Assembly (NCBI RefSeq): GCF_041200025.1
Contig: NZ_CP165628.1
Coordinates: forward strand, 3,844,001-3,908,000
Length of the DNA: 64,000 bases
Source: Rouxiella sp. WC2420
GTDB taxonomy: Bacteria > Pseudomonadota > Gammaproteobacteria > Enterobacterales > Enterobacteriaceae
Direction of reading: 5' to 3'
Position numbers and translations under genes: made by a program. Shown one piece after another: positions 45,132 through 53,636 of this stretch. The notes beneath the pieces are model-generated. The model did no database searches and had not been told where the DNA came from. It saw only the letters and a list, made by a program, of their open reading frames with translations. Within the stretch, counting starts at the first letter, position 1; every line of letters starts with the position of its first letter.

Positions 45132-45668
45132 ATGCTGAATTTCAAGGTTTATACTCGTTATATGCTGCTGGCAATCGCCATGCTACTTGCCGGTTGCAGC
45201 GCCAAAATCGATGACTACAAAGGCACTGAGCCGCAGCTGGATATCTTCAGCTATTTTCAGGGCAACAGTCAGGCATGGGGGATGATTCAGGACTATAGCA
45301 ATAAACAGACACGACGTTTCTCGGTGCAGATTCGCGGAGACGTGGTGGCAGATACCTTAACCTTGCACGAAGACTTTACCTACAACGACGGCGAGAAGCA
45401 GACCCGAGTGTGGCACATTCGTCGCCTGGCTGACGGCAGCTATCAGGGCACCGCAGGGGATATTATTGGCGTCGCGATCGGTCATTCACAGGGTAACGCG
45501 TTTAACTGGAACTACGTGATGGATATCAAGGCCAGCGGTAAAACCTACCGCCTGACCTTTGATGACTGGCTGTTCAAGCAAGACGATCGCCATCTGATGA
45601 ACGTGACTTCGCTGACCAAATTCGGCATTCAAGTTGCCAGGGTGACGCTGTTCTTTGAAAAAGAATAA
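45132..45668 (+). CDS. DUF3833 lipoprotein
   Basis: 178 residues. Lipobox LLAGC near residue 21, then PQLDIFSYFQGNSQAWGMIQD and RRFSVQIRGDVVADTLTLHEDF, typical of DUF3833. It closes with NVTSLTKFGIQVARVTLFFEK. It is the last gene of the operon, 12 bases after the previous stop. Probably an inner-face outer-membrane or periplasmic lipoprotein in the lipid-modification pathway; function unproven. Confidence 0.88.
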   Translation: MLNFKVYTRYMLLAIAMLLAGCSAKIDDYKGTEPQLDIFSYFQGNSQAWGMIQDYSNKQTRRFSVQIRGDVVADTLTLHEDFTYNDGEKQTRVWHIRRLADGSYQGTAGDIIGVAIGHSQGNAFNWNYVMDIKASGKTYRLTFDDWLFKQDDRHLMNVTSLTKFGIQVARVTLFFEKE

Positions 45669-45746
45669 ATTGAGAAAAGTAGCCAGATAAACAGTTGGAT
45701 AGATTTAAAAGCAATACTTGCAGAAACAACTGCTGGCCTTGAATTC

Positions 45747-45770
45747 AGCCTCCTGCCAACGCGGGAGGCT
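45747..45770. terminator. Weak hairpin between the DUF3833 gene and yedA
   Basis: AGCCTCC (45747-45753) pairs with GGAGGCT (45764-45770) around ten bases. No T-run on either strand, so only a weak convergent terminator. Confidence 0.4.
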
Positions 45771-45775
45771 AAATC

Positions 45776-46693
45776 TTAAACTTTCACTTTTTCCAGCCCG
45801 GCGGTTTTGGGTTTGAATACTAAACGCCCAAGGGTGACCAGCAATACAGCGCTAAGGATCACGCCAAGCGCCAGCCATTCCACCAGCGAAAGCGACTCAC
45901 CGGCAAAACCGATGCCTAACAGAACCGCCACGACAGGATTGACATAGGCATAGCTGGTCGCAATGGCTGGCCTTACCGTTTTGAGTAAAAACATGTAGGC
46001 GCTGATAGCAATCATTGACCCCATTACCACCAAATAGGCCAGCGCAGCAAAACCGGCTGGCGAAGGCGTTTGCGTCAGTTGCTCGCCGCTAATACGACTG
46101 GCAATCAGCAGCACCACTCCGGCAATAATCATCTCCGCTGCACCGGCCATCAACCCTTTTGGCAGCTTGACGCGAGCCGACAGCACCGAGCCAAACGCCC
46201 AGCTCAAAGAAGCCAGCAGGATCAACAATGCGCCCCACGGATTGCCGCTCAGATTGCTGCCGGTGTTGAGCAACACAATGCCCAGCAGGCCGATGGCAAC
46301 GCCAGTCCACTCCAGTCGGCTATTGGGCATGCCAAAAATTCGGCTAAAGCACAGCGTAAATAAAGGCACGGTCGCCACCATGACAGCCGCAATTCCAGAC
46401 GGCACGTCAAGATGCTCGGCCACCGTCACCAGGCCGTTACCCACGGTCAACAACAGGACGCCAATCAATCCCGCCGCCAGCCATTCTTTCATAGAAGGGA
46501 CTTTATGGCCGCGCAACTGCAGGAAAGTAAACATAATGACTCCGGCGACAAAGAAGCGCAGCCCGGCCATCATCATCGGCGGCCAGCTTTCTACCCCGAT
46601 GCGGATCACCAGATAGGTCGATCCCCAAATGAAATACAGCGCAAACATGGCGGCAATAACCGGTAAAAGCGAACGCAAGGCTGAACGAGACAT
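45776..46693 (-). CDS. yedA: EamA-family exporter YedA
   Basis: 305 residues, ten predicted membrane helices in two EamA halves. MFALYFIWGSTYLVIRIGVE, WPPMMMAGLRFF, HLDVPSGIAAVMVATVPLF and ATSYAYVNPVVAVLLG are close to E. coli YedA. It is a drug/metabolite transporter with unknown natural substrate; related proteins export amino acids. Confidence 0.93.
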   Translation of the reverse strand: MSRSALRSLLPVIAAMFALYFIWGSTYLVIRIGVESWPPMMMAGLRFFVAGVIMFTFLQLRGHKVPSMKEWLAAGLIGVLLLTVGNGLVTVAEHLDVPSGIAAVMVATVPLFTLCFSRIFGMPNSRLEWTGVAIGLLGIVLLNTGSNLSGNPWGALLILLASLSWAFGSVLSARVKLPKGLMAGAAEMIIAGVVLLIASRISGEQLTQTPSPAGFAALAYLVVMGSMIAISAYMFLLKTVRPAIATSYAYVNPVVAVLLGIGFAGESLSLVEWLALGVILSAVLLVTLGRLVFKPKTAGLEKVKV

Positions 46694-46911
46694 AAAATTT
46701 ACTTATAGCTTAAAATCTAGAGGACAGTAGTTAACGCCATTGCTGGTGTATTGAGCAAGTTAAAGCGTGCTAATGAGATAAAAAGTGAAGGAAAAGTTTC
46801 AGCATGTAGTGAAAATGTATTTTTTGCGGAGCTTTCGCACAAATTATGGCTGTGTGATGCGAGGTAAAAGTTTTATACTTACCGTCTATTTTTTAAAAAG
46901 CTTGGCAAAAG

Positions 46912-47079
46912 ATGAAAACTTTGAGTAAAAAACTGTTTATCGCCCTGTTCGTTCTGATGGCCATTGGCGGTATCGGTGGTGTGATGGTCGCAGGCTATGC
47001 CATTGTTATTGAAGAACCTGTCAAAATGCCAGCCAGCGTGCCTACTCCCGCCCCGGCGCAATCTTCTACGGCTTCCTGA
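46912..47079 (+). CDS. Small single-pass membrane protein (55 residues)
   Basis: MKTLSKKLFIALFVLMAIGG opens a single hydrophobic helix to about residue 33 (GGVMVAGYAIVI), followed by an acidic and Pro/Ala-rich tail (PASVPTPAPAQ). A possible -10 TATACT lies at 46874-46879, but the ribosome-binding site is weak. Codon use looks normal and the positive-inside pattern is good. Function unknown. It diverges from yedA. Confidence 0.6.
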   Translation: MKTLSKKLFIALFVLMAIGGIGGVMVAGYAIVIEEPVKMPASVPTPAPAQSSTAS

Positions 47080-47286
47080 ACCTGCCCCCTCCTGCTCTGA
47101 GTGTTGCTGTTTCAACCAGCGCGTGTCGGCAGGCGGGGTTTACTCGTAAAACCGAGGCATTTTCTCTGATTTTCTGTTGCCTGAGCCTTTCATGAGTTTC
47201 ACAAATGTATTTCCATTTATTTATATAAGAACTGTATTTTTAATATTCTTTTTTTTATTCTACAATTCCCGCTCTGACATATAAAA

Positions 47287-47628
47287 ATGGATATTATCAT
47301 GAAGACTCAGGAAATTACTTTCATTAGGCCAATAACCCAAGAGCCGGAATTACAAAAACCCAATAATAAAAATGAAATCATTAATAAATTAAAAGGAATC
47401 GTCAACACTCAAAACAAAGTGTTCAACCAACAGTCATTTGATTATAAAAATTATTTTGAACAAACTCAGGAACCCTTGCTTTCCCCGCGAATGGTTATGA
47501 ACTTAAAAATTAAGTTACCAGAATGCCCAAGCCAAACGCCATCAGAACAGACTATAAAAAAAAACGTTTTATTAGCCCCGACAGCCTGGCATCAGCCAAG
47601 AGAAAAGCACTTCCAGCCGAATTTCTAG
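47287..47628 (+). CDS. Unrecognised AT-rich protein, frame 1 of a possible two-frame gene
   Basis: 113 residues, Lys/Asn/Gln-rich (MKTQEITFIRPITQEPEL, then NKNEIINKLKGIVN). ATG at 47287 or 47299. The frame crosses an A9 run at 47556-47564 and stops at 47626. The residues after the run (NVLLAPTAWHQPREKHF) look out-of-frame compared with the overlapping frame, which continues as a longer coherent protein. A -1 slip on the A9 run would join the two into about 237 residues. No family is recognised. Confidence 0.55.
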   Translation: MDIIMKTQEITFIRPITQEPELQKPNNKNEIINKLKGIVNTQNKVFNQQSFDYKNYFEQTQEPLLSPRMVMNLKIKLPECPSQTPSEQTIKKNVLLAPTAWHQPREKHFQPNF

Positions 47629-47999
47629 GCACCACGCCCAGAGATTCTCTAGCCTCTTCCGACAAGCATTCTGAGCTTTTACGAGGATTTAGGCCAGCAC
47701 TTATCGAAACAAGTAATAAAAATCAGATCAGCAAACCGATTCCAGCGCCTCGACTTTCTCTGCAACCATTACCGGCTCCTCAGCCTTTATTCAAACCGAT
47801 ACCCGCACCGAGGTTAAAAACATTAAATAAAGATCTGTTAGAAAAATCCTTCTCCCTGCCAAATAATATTGTCACGCCTTGCGATAATATTATTGCTGCT
47901 GCAGAAAAAATTCAGCAGACTTTATTAAATGCGATTCATATTATGTCGGTGAAAAATCAGGATCTGCTATTATCCAGTCAATTATCTCACGTTGCTTAA
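47523..47999 (+). CDS. Unrecognised proline-rich protein with duplicated PIPAPRL, frame 2
   Basis: 158 residues if it begins at ATG 47523, which lacks a clear ribosome-binding site. It overlaps the preceding frame by about 105 bases. It contains KPIPAPRLSL and KPIPAPRLKT, two identical KPIPAPRL segments about 20 residues apart around a PLPAPQP linker. The C-terminal part is helical (IIAAAEKIQQTLLNAIHIMS). It may be expressed as the -1 frame extension of the upstream frame, or the pair may be one gene broken by a single-base indel. Function unknown. Confidence 0.55.
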   Translation: MPKPNAIRTDYKKKRFISPDSLASAKRKALPAEFLGTTPRDSLASSDKHSELLRGFRPALIETSNKNQISKPIPAPRLSLQPLPAPQPLFKPIPAPRLKTLNKDLLEKSFSLPNNIVTPCDNIIAAAEKIQQTLLNAIHIMSVKNQDLLLSSQLSHVA

Positions 48000-48025
48000 T
48001 TGATTAGTCGTTAACTTAAAATAAA

Positions 48026-48817
48026 TTAACCTTGAGCTGGAGGCTGCCAGTTTTGCAAACGACGGCTCCAGCGCTCAAAAGCCATATCCACAATAATAGC
48101 CAGCAGCGCAACTACGATTGCACCCTGTAAAACATAGGCAGTGTTAAATCCGCTCAAGCCGATAATAATAGGCGAGCCGAGGCTTTGTGTACCGACCGTT
48201 GATGCAATTGCGGCGGTACCAATATTGATAATCACCGAGGTGCGAATGCCTGAAAGGATCACTGGCGCAGCCAGCGGCAACTCGACGCGAGTCAGGATTT
48301 GCCAACGGCTCATGCCGACCCCCTGGGCAATTTCACGGGCCGAAGCGGGAACCGATTCAATCCCGGCGATGGTCCCCTGCAAGATGGGTAACAAGCCATA
48401 AAGCACCAGCGCGATAATCGCCGGCTTTTCACTGAATCCCATCACCGGCACTGCGATGGCCAGGACGGCTACCGGCGGAAAGGTTTGCCCCATAGCGACC
48501 AGCGTTTCAACCAGTGCGCGAAACTCCTTACCTGCAGCTCGCGTAACGCCAATCCCCGCCAGCATGCCGATGACTACCGCAATCAGGCTTGATGCGCCTA
48601 CCAGCAGCAAATGCGCCCAAACCAGACGGGCAAAGCTGTCTTGCAGATACACTGGGCGGTCGAGATCCGGGAACAGCCAGTGAAATAACCAGCCTAATGA
48701 ACTCATGCCAAAAATCAGAGCAAGAAACACCAAAATCACCCACGGCAAAGGGTCGCACAGAGCGCGCAGCCAAACTGCACGACCCTTTTTTTTAGCATGA
48801 TGCTCAAGGTGGCTCAC
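48026..48817 (-). CDS. yehW: Glycine betaine-type ABC importer, permease YehW
   Basis: 263 residues, last gene of osmF-yehY-yehX-yehW. ProW-like permease with about six helices and an EAA-type loop ([24 protein letters not shown]). The segment [22 protein letters not shown] is typical of osmoprotectant permeases. It is slightly longer than E. coli YehW (243). The start overlaps the yehX stop (ATGA type). Confidence 0.93.
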   Translation of the reverse strand: MSHLEHHAKKKGRAVWLRALCDPLPWVILVFLALIFGMSSLGWLFHWLFPDLDRPVYLQDSFARLVWAHLLLVGASSLIAVVIGMLAGIGVTRAAGKEFRALVETLVAMGQTFPPVAVLAIAVPVMGFSEKPAIIALVLYGLLPILQGTIAGIESVPASAREIAQGVGMSRWQILTRVELPLAAPVILSGIRTSVIINIGTAAIASTVGTQSLGSPIIIGLSGFNTAYVLQGAIVVALLAIIVDMAFERWSRRLQNWQPPAQG

Positions 48818-49752
48818 GATTCGGCCCTCGTGTTCAAAAGATCATCAAAGTGCAAAACACCCAGCGGCTGCTGATGCTCATCCACCACCGGCAATCGCTG
48901 GGTATGACGAGCAATAAACACCGACAAAGCCTCGCGTAGGGTCATTGCAGCGGGCACAGGTTCACCTGTAGCAAATTCGCCTTTACGCGTTCGCTCCCCG
49001 ACCAGGAAAAGGGAAAGCAGTTTGATACCGCTATCGCTGCGGCCAAAAAAGTCTGCCACAAACGGCGTTGCCGGACGGGTTAGCAATTCCAGCGGCGTGC
49101 CCTGTTGCACGATCTGCCCGTCGTTGAGTAACACGATACGGTCGGCCAGGCTTAGCGCCTCGTCGATATCATGAGTAACCAGCACGATAGTGCGGCCAGA
49201 AAGCTGATGAATACGGGCAATTTCATGCTGTAACGCCGCTCGGGTTACCGGGTCCAGCGCGCCAAAGGGTTCGTCCATCAACAACACTTCCGGATCAGAG
49301 GCCAAAGCACGTGCCACGCCGACCCGCTGCTGCTGACCGCCGGAAAGCTGGTGCGGGTAACGTTTGCGAAACTGCTGAGGTTCCAGATGCAGCAGCTCCA
49401 TTAACTCGGTAACCCGATCGCGAATTTTTGCCTGCGGCCATTTCAACAATTGCGGCACGGTGGCAATATTCTGCTCTACCGTCCAGTGCGGAAAAAGCCC
49501 GATCGACTGAATTGCATAGCCCATCCGGCGGCGCAGATCTTCGGCACGGAATTTCTCGATAGGCTCATCGGCAAAGGTAATCTGCCCCTGATCGTGTTCC
49601 ACCAGGCGGTTGATCATTTTCAGCGTGGTTGATTTGCCCGAGCCGGAAGTGCCTATCAGCACGGTGAACTCACCTTTGGCAATATGCAAATTGAGATCCT
49701 GCACCACGGCTTTACCGGCAAAATGTTTGCTGACTTGAGAAAAATTAATCAT
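48814..49752 (-). CDS. yehX: Glycine betaine-type ABC importer, ATPase YehX
   Basis: 312 residues. Walker A is GTSGSGKST, the signature is [15 protein letters not shown] and Walker B is [13 protein letters not shown]. The C-terminus carries a CBS-like region ([21 protein letters not shown]), often an ionic-strength sensor in OpuA/ProV-type ATPases. The start overlaps the yehY stop by four bases. Confidence 0.94.
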   Translation of the reverse strand: MINFSQVSKHFAGKAVVQDLNLHIAKGEFTVLIGTSGSGKSTTLKMINRLVEHDQGQITFADEPIEKFRAEDLRRRMGYAIQSIGLFPHWTVEQNIATVPQLLKWPQAKIRDRVTELMELLHLEPQQFRKRYPHQLSGGQQQRVGVARALASDPEVLLMDEPFGALDPVTRAALQHEIARIHQLSGRTIVLVTHDIDEALSLADRIVLLNDGQIVQQGTPLELLTRPATPFVADFFGRSDSGIKLLSLFLVGERTRKGEFATGEPVPAAMTLREALSVFIARHTQRLPVVDEHQQPLGVLHFDDLLNTRAES

Positions 49753-50927
49753 CTGCGCGAGGTCTCCAGAATTGAGACTAAAAATTTAAATATTCCATCG
49801 ATGATTACCGCCATCAACACCACAGGGATCACCCCGAGCAATACCAAATCCAGCGCACTGCTCAATAACCCCTGGAACATGACAGCCCCCAGTCCTCCGG
49901 CTCCAATCAGTGCTGCCACCATAGCCATGCCCACGGTTTGCACCGCCACAATGCGGATACCCGACAAAATAACCGGCAAGGCAATTGGGATTTGTACTTT
50001 ATAAAACACCTGTAAACGGCTGAGGCCCATGCCCGTGGCCGACTCGATAACGCTCGGCGCTACCGAGTTCATTCCGGCAATCACACTGCGCACCAGTGGT
50101 AATAGCGAATAAAGCACCAAGGCGATAATGGCCGGTGCCGCGCCTATCCCGCTCACGCCATGATTCGCCAGCCATGGAACGGCTTTCGCCAGTCCTGCAA
50201 GCGGTGCCAGTAACAGTCCAAATAGCGCAATAGAAGGCAACGTTTGAATAATATTCAATACTGAAAGGATCGAAGGCTGCCAGCGCGGCGAGCGGCTACA
50301 AAAAATGCCCAGCGGCAGACCAATCAGAATCGCCGGGATCAGCGTGCCAACCAATAAGCCGAGATGCTGCCACAGCGCGTCATCGAAGACGTCCGATCGG
50401 TTGTCATACTCTTTTAATAGAGAAAGCTGCGACAGCTGGCCAGTGATCATCAGTAACACAATCGGAATAACCAGTTGCAGGTTTAATAGAACACGCCAGC
50501 TGTGATTAGCGGTTAGGCGGCTGATGGCATCCGAGGCAATCAGCAGCGACAAGGCGCAACAGGCCCAAAATCCGCCGCCGAAAGAAATTCGCGCCAGACT
50601 GTCTTCATCGCCACCGGTCATTTTGAATGCCGCATGGCCTGACAGTGCCACCAGCGCGGCAAGCAGCAGTTCTGCCAGCAACATAACCAGTAAATAAACA
50701 GGTCGTGAAGGAGCAATAAAAGACATTATCAATAGCAAAATCAAAGGCACCAGCAACAGCACCGCAGGCCCTTGCAGCAAGTTTTGCAGTGGAATACCTG
50801 TTCCCGAAATTAGCCGATTCGGCGCATGGGTAATGAAAGCTAAACTCGCCCCGGCAATAATCAGCAGCACCATCAGCGTCAGCAGCACGCGATTTTTAAT
50901 TAACTTGGTTTTAACTACCCGGCTCAA
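49749..50927 (-). CDS. yehY: Glycine betaine-type ABC importer, permease YehY
   Basis: 392 residues (E. coli YehY 385). The N-terminal helices precede a ProW-like permease: VLNIIQTLPSIALFGLLLAPLAGL and TVGMAMVAALIGAGGLGAVMF. It starts with TTG at 50927, and the ribosome-binding site GGGGGAGTGG just upstream is supplied by the end of the adjacent repeat copy (50929 onward). The E. coli system is a low-affinity betaine importer under RpoS. Confidence 0.93.
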   Translation of the reverse strand: MSRVVKTKLIKNRVLLTLMVLLIIAGASLAFITHAPNRLISGTGIPLQNLLQGPAVLLLVPLILLLIMSFIAPSRPVYLLVMLLAELLLAALVALSGHAAFKMTGGDEDSLARISFGGGFWACCALSLLIASDAISRLTANHSWRVLLNLQLVIPIVLLMITGQLSQLSLLKEYDNRSDVFDDALWQHLGLLVGTLIPAILIGLPLGIFCSRSPRWQPSILSVLNIIQTLPSIALFGLLLAPLAGLAKAVPWLANHGVSGIGAAPAIIALVLYSLLPLVRSVIAGMNSVAPSVIESATGMGLSRLQVFYKVQIPIALPVILSGIRIVAVQTVGMAMVAALIGAGGLGAVMFQGLLSSALDLVLLGVIPVVLMAVIIDGIFKFLVSILETSRR

Positions 50928-50928
50928 A

Positions 50929-51245
50929 CCACTCCCCCAATGGAAATATTCGATTCAAGAACCATCCATGCAAATGCTCTAGGTCATTGACGTTGCAACA
51001 AGGCGGCCAGTAAATGCATCCCAATGAGCTGACTCAAGTCAGTGATTAGGTGTATGAGCGCAGCCAACGATGTTGCAGCTTCAAGGCCACTCCCCCAATG
51101 GAAATATTCGATTCAAGAACCATCAGTGAAAATACTCTAGGTCATTGACGTTGCAACAAGGCGGCCAGTGAATGCATCCCAATGAGCTGACTCAAGTCAG
51201 TGATTTGGGTGTATGAGCGCAGCCAACGATGTTGCAGCTTCAAGG
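50929..51245. repeat. Tandem pair of palindromic intergenic repeats (about 158 bp each)
   Basis: Copies 50929-51086 and 51087-51245 are head to tail with about eight differences. Both begin CCACTCCCCCAATGG and end CAGCTTCAAGG. Each has an inner hairpin (TGACTCAAGTCA) and outer arms containing GTTGCAAC and GATGTTGCAGC. They resemble the palindromic repeats scattered in Yersinia and Serratia genomes (YPAL type), recognised from memory. Copy 1 supplies the yehY ribosome-binding site and copy 2 contains the osmF stop codon. Confidence 0.85.
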
Positions 51246-52196
51246 ACGACGAGTATTTTTGATAAAATTCTTGCTCTGCAAATACTTAGCAGCAACCTTC
51301 TTGGCATCGGCACCACCTACGGCAATCTGCGCATTGAGTTTTTGCAGCGTCGGCCCGTCCAGAGAGGCAAATACTGGTTTTAGCAGCGCAGGGATCTGCG
51401 GATATTCTTTCAAAACTGCTTCACGAATAATCGGCGTAGGGGCGTAAATCGGCTGTACGCCTTGCGGATCCTGCAAAGTTTGCAGACCTAATGCTGCGAC
51501 CGGACCATCGGTGCCGTATGCCATTGCCGCATTGACGCCCGAGGTTTTCTCGGCAGCGGCTTTAATCGTTACGGCAGTGTCACCACCGGCCAACGACAGC
51601 AGCTGGTTTTGATTTAACTTGAAGCCATAGGCGTTTTCAAACGCAGGGAGAGCATCGGGGCGCTCGATAAATTCAGCCGAGGCGGCCAGTTTAAAATCTC
51701 CGCCGCCGTTAATCCACTTGCCGAGATCGGCCAGAGTTTGCAGATGATTGGCTTTGGCAACATCCTGGCGTACCGCAATAGTCCAAGTGTTGTTGGCCGG
51801 TGATGGGTCTAGCCAAACAATTTTATTCTGATCGTAATCGAGCTTTTTGACTTTCTCATAGCCCTGTCGAGCATTTTTCCACGCGGGATCTTTCTCATCC
51901 GAGAAGAAAAACGCGCCGTTGCCGGTATATTCCGGGTAGATATCAATTTCTCCGGCGGTGATTGCCCCGCGCAACACTTTGGTATTGCCCAACTGAAGTT
52001 TATTGGTGGTCTCGATGCCGTTTGCCTCTAGTACCTGAACAATAATATTTCCCAATAACGACCCTTCAGTATCGATTTTTGAGCCAACCTTCACGCTGTC
52101 GGCTGCGTGAGCGGATAAACTGAAGGTAGTTACCACGGCCAACGCCGTTGCGGCAGCTATACTTCTTAAACGAGCATTTCCTGTTGGGCGCGCCAT
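51240..52196 (-). CDS. osmF: Osmoprotectant-binding periplasmic protein OsmF
   Basis: 318 residues. Signal peptide to about residue 31 (AVVTTFSLSAHAAD), then an OpuAC-type binding protein: VGSKIDTEGSLLGNIIVQVLE, LRGAITAGEIDIYPEYTGNGA and WLDPSPANNTWTIAVRQD. This matches E. coli YehZ (OsmF). The stop codon TGA (51240-51242) and the last Pro codon lie within the downstream palindromic repeat, so the C-terminus may have been reshaped by its insertion. Confidence 0.93.
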   Translation of the reverse strand: MARPTGNARLRSIAAATALAVVTTFSLSAHAADSVKVGSKIDTEGSLLGNIIVQVLEANGIETTNKLQLGNTKVLRGAITAGEIDIYPEYTGNGAFFFSDEKDPAWKNARQGYEKVKKLDYDQNKIVWLDPSPANNTWTIAVRQDVAKANHLQTLADLGKWINGGGDFKLAASAEFIERPDALPAFENAYGFKLNQNQLLSLAGGDTAVTIKAAAEKTSGVNAAMAYGTDGPVAALGLQTLQDPQGVQPIYAPTPIIREAVLKEYPQIPALLKPVFASLDGPTLQKLNAQIAVGGADAKKVAAKYLQSKNFIKNTRRP

Positions 52197-52409
52197 GTTT
52201 TTTCCTCTTATTTGGGTAAAGTTCGGCTGAGATCAATGTAAAAAAAGCAGAATCTGTTCATAAAATGAGGGTGTTACAAGGATAGTTCAATTTTTGCAGA
52301 GAGCACAAAATGTGCCAGCCATAAAACCAGTCGCCTGGCAGGGAGTGAAATTACTTTAAGTGCTTAGCTTTACTAAAACTTCGCTGAATTGTTCCGCATT
52401 GATAATCAC

Positions 52410-52429
52410 GCCGCAATAATGCGGCTTTT
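52410..52429 (+). terminator. Terminator-like hairpin 20 bases before the alcohol dehydrogenase gene
   Basis: GCCGCA (52410-52415) and TGCGGC (52420-52425) with a four-base loop, followed by TTTT. Its place between promoter region and start codon suggests attenuation or the end of a short leader transcript. Confidence 0.5.
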
Positions 52430-52449
52430 AATCGTGAAGAGAGGCAGAT

Positions 52450-53502
52450 ATGAGCAATATCACCCAACCAAGAATCACTCACGCCGCTGTGGTTAACGGC
52501 CATCATCACTTAAATTTTAGAAAATTCGAGCTCAAAGCCCCGCTTGAATACGAAGTCGGGGTGAGAATTGTGGCCTGCGGTATTTGCCATACTGATTTGG
52601 GATTTATGACTGAAGGCGCAGTTTTGGGACACGAAGGCGCTGGCATCGTCGAACAGGTCGGCAGCGCGGTAACTCGCGTCAAACCCGGCGACCACGTGGT
52701 GTTGTCTTATCAGTCCTGCGGTAAATGCTCCCCATGCGAAGAGCATCATCCCTATAACTGCGAACATTTCTCACAGTTAAACTTTGGCTTTCAACGCCTT
52801 GACGGTAGCAGCGCTTACCCTGAAGGCATTGATGGTCATTTTTTTGGTCAGTCCGCGTTTGCAGATTACTGCCTGGTAACAGAGCAGAATCTGGTAAAGG
52901 TCGATCCTGGCCTGCCGCTTAACCTGCTGGCCCCTTTGGGATGTGGTCTGCAAACCGGTGCGGGAACTGTATTAAATACCTTAAACGTTCAACCGGGTGA
53001 GAGCCTAATGGTGATGGGTACTGGCGCAGTTGGGCTAGCTGCGATTATGGCCGCTAAAATCGCCGGAGCTAAAACCATTATCGCAGTCGATCGCGACCCA
53101 GCCCGTCTTGCTCTGGCGGTAAGATTGGGAGCGACTGAAAGCATCAATTCAGATCAGGAAAACTATCTTGAGACTTTATGCCCGCATCTTGATTACGTGA
53201 TTGATACCACCGGGATCAGGCATCTCGACGAGTTGGCTCAGGAAGTGTTGAAAGAAGGTGGCACGCTGGTGCGCTTGACCGGTTCAGCCGGGGAAACTTT
53301 TACCCGTGGTCGTAAAGCTATTAGCGTTATCCAGGGAGATTCCGTTGCGCAGGACTTTATCCCCAAACTTGTCGAATACTGGCAACAGGGGCGGTTCCCC
53401 ATTGAACAGTTGATAACTTATTACGATTTCGACGACATCAATCGCGCCGTGAAGGATGCTCATAACGGTAACGTAATCAAGGCAGTGCTGATTTGGGAGT
53501 AA
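52450..53502 (+). CDS. Zinc-dependent alcohol dehydrogenase (aryl-alcohol type)
   Basis: 350 residues of the medium-chain family. Catalytic zinc ligands Cys43, His61-Glu62 and a Cys in APLGCGLQTGAG; structural zinc cysteines 90, 93, 96 and 104 (CGKCSPC...C). The NAD motif is GTGAVGLAA. The pattern is that of class III or benzyl-alcohol dehydrogenases. It is followed by an MFS transporter on the same strand, so it may oxidise the imported compound; the substrate is unknown. Confidence 0.9.
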   Translation: MSNITQPRITHAAVVNGHHHLNFRKFELKAPLEYEVGVRIVACGICHTDLGFMTEGAVLGHEGAGIVEQVGSAVTRVKPGDHVVLSYQSCGKCSPCEEHHPYNCEHFSQLNFGFQRLDGSSAYPEGIDGHFFGQSAFADYCLVTEQNLVKVDPGLPLNLLAPLGCGLQTGAGTVLNTLNVQPGESLMVMGTGAVGLAAIMAAKIAGAKTIIAVDRDPARLALAVRLGATESINSDQENYLETLCPHLDYVIDTTGIRHLDELAQEVLKEGGTLVRLTGSAGETFTRGRKAISVIQGDSVAQDFIPKLVEYWQQGRFPIEQLITYYDFDDINRAVKDAHNGNVIKAVLIWE

Positions 53503-53636
53503 CTCTTCGGCAATTGGTGTTGTTTTTGGTTGCAACATTTAAAGTTTTTTATTTTGAACAATAACTAATTTGCGCTTGAAGCTTGGCTGTCTGGACGTCT
53601 ATACTGCTTTTTTTATTAAAAAGCGTAATTAAAAAA

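Noticed and set aside
46070-46666. Long frames antisense to yedA
   Set aside because: yedA matches a known family along its full length; the opposite frames are Gln/Arg/Pro-rich shadows.
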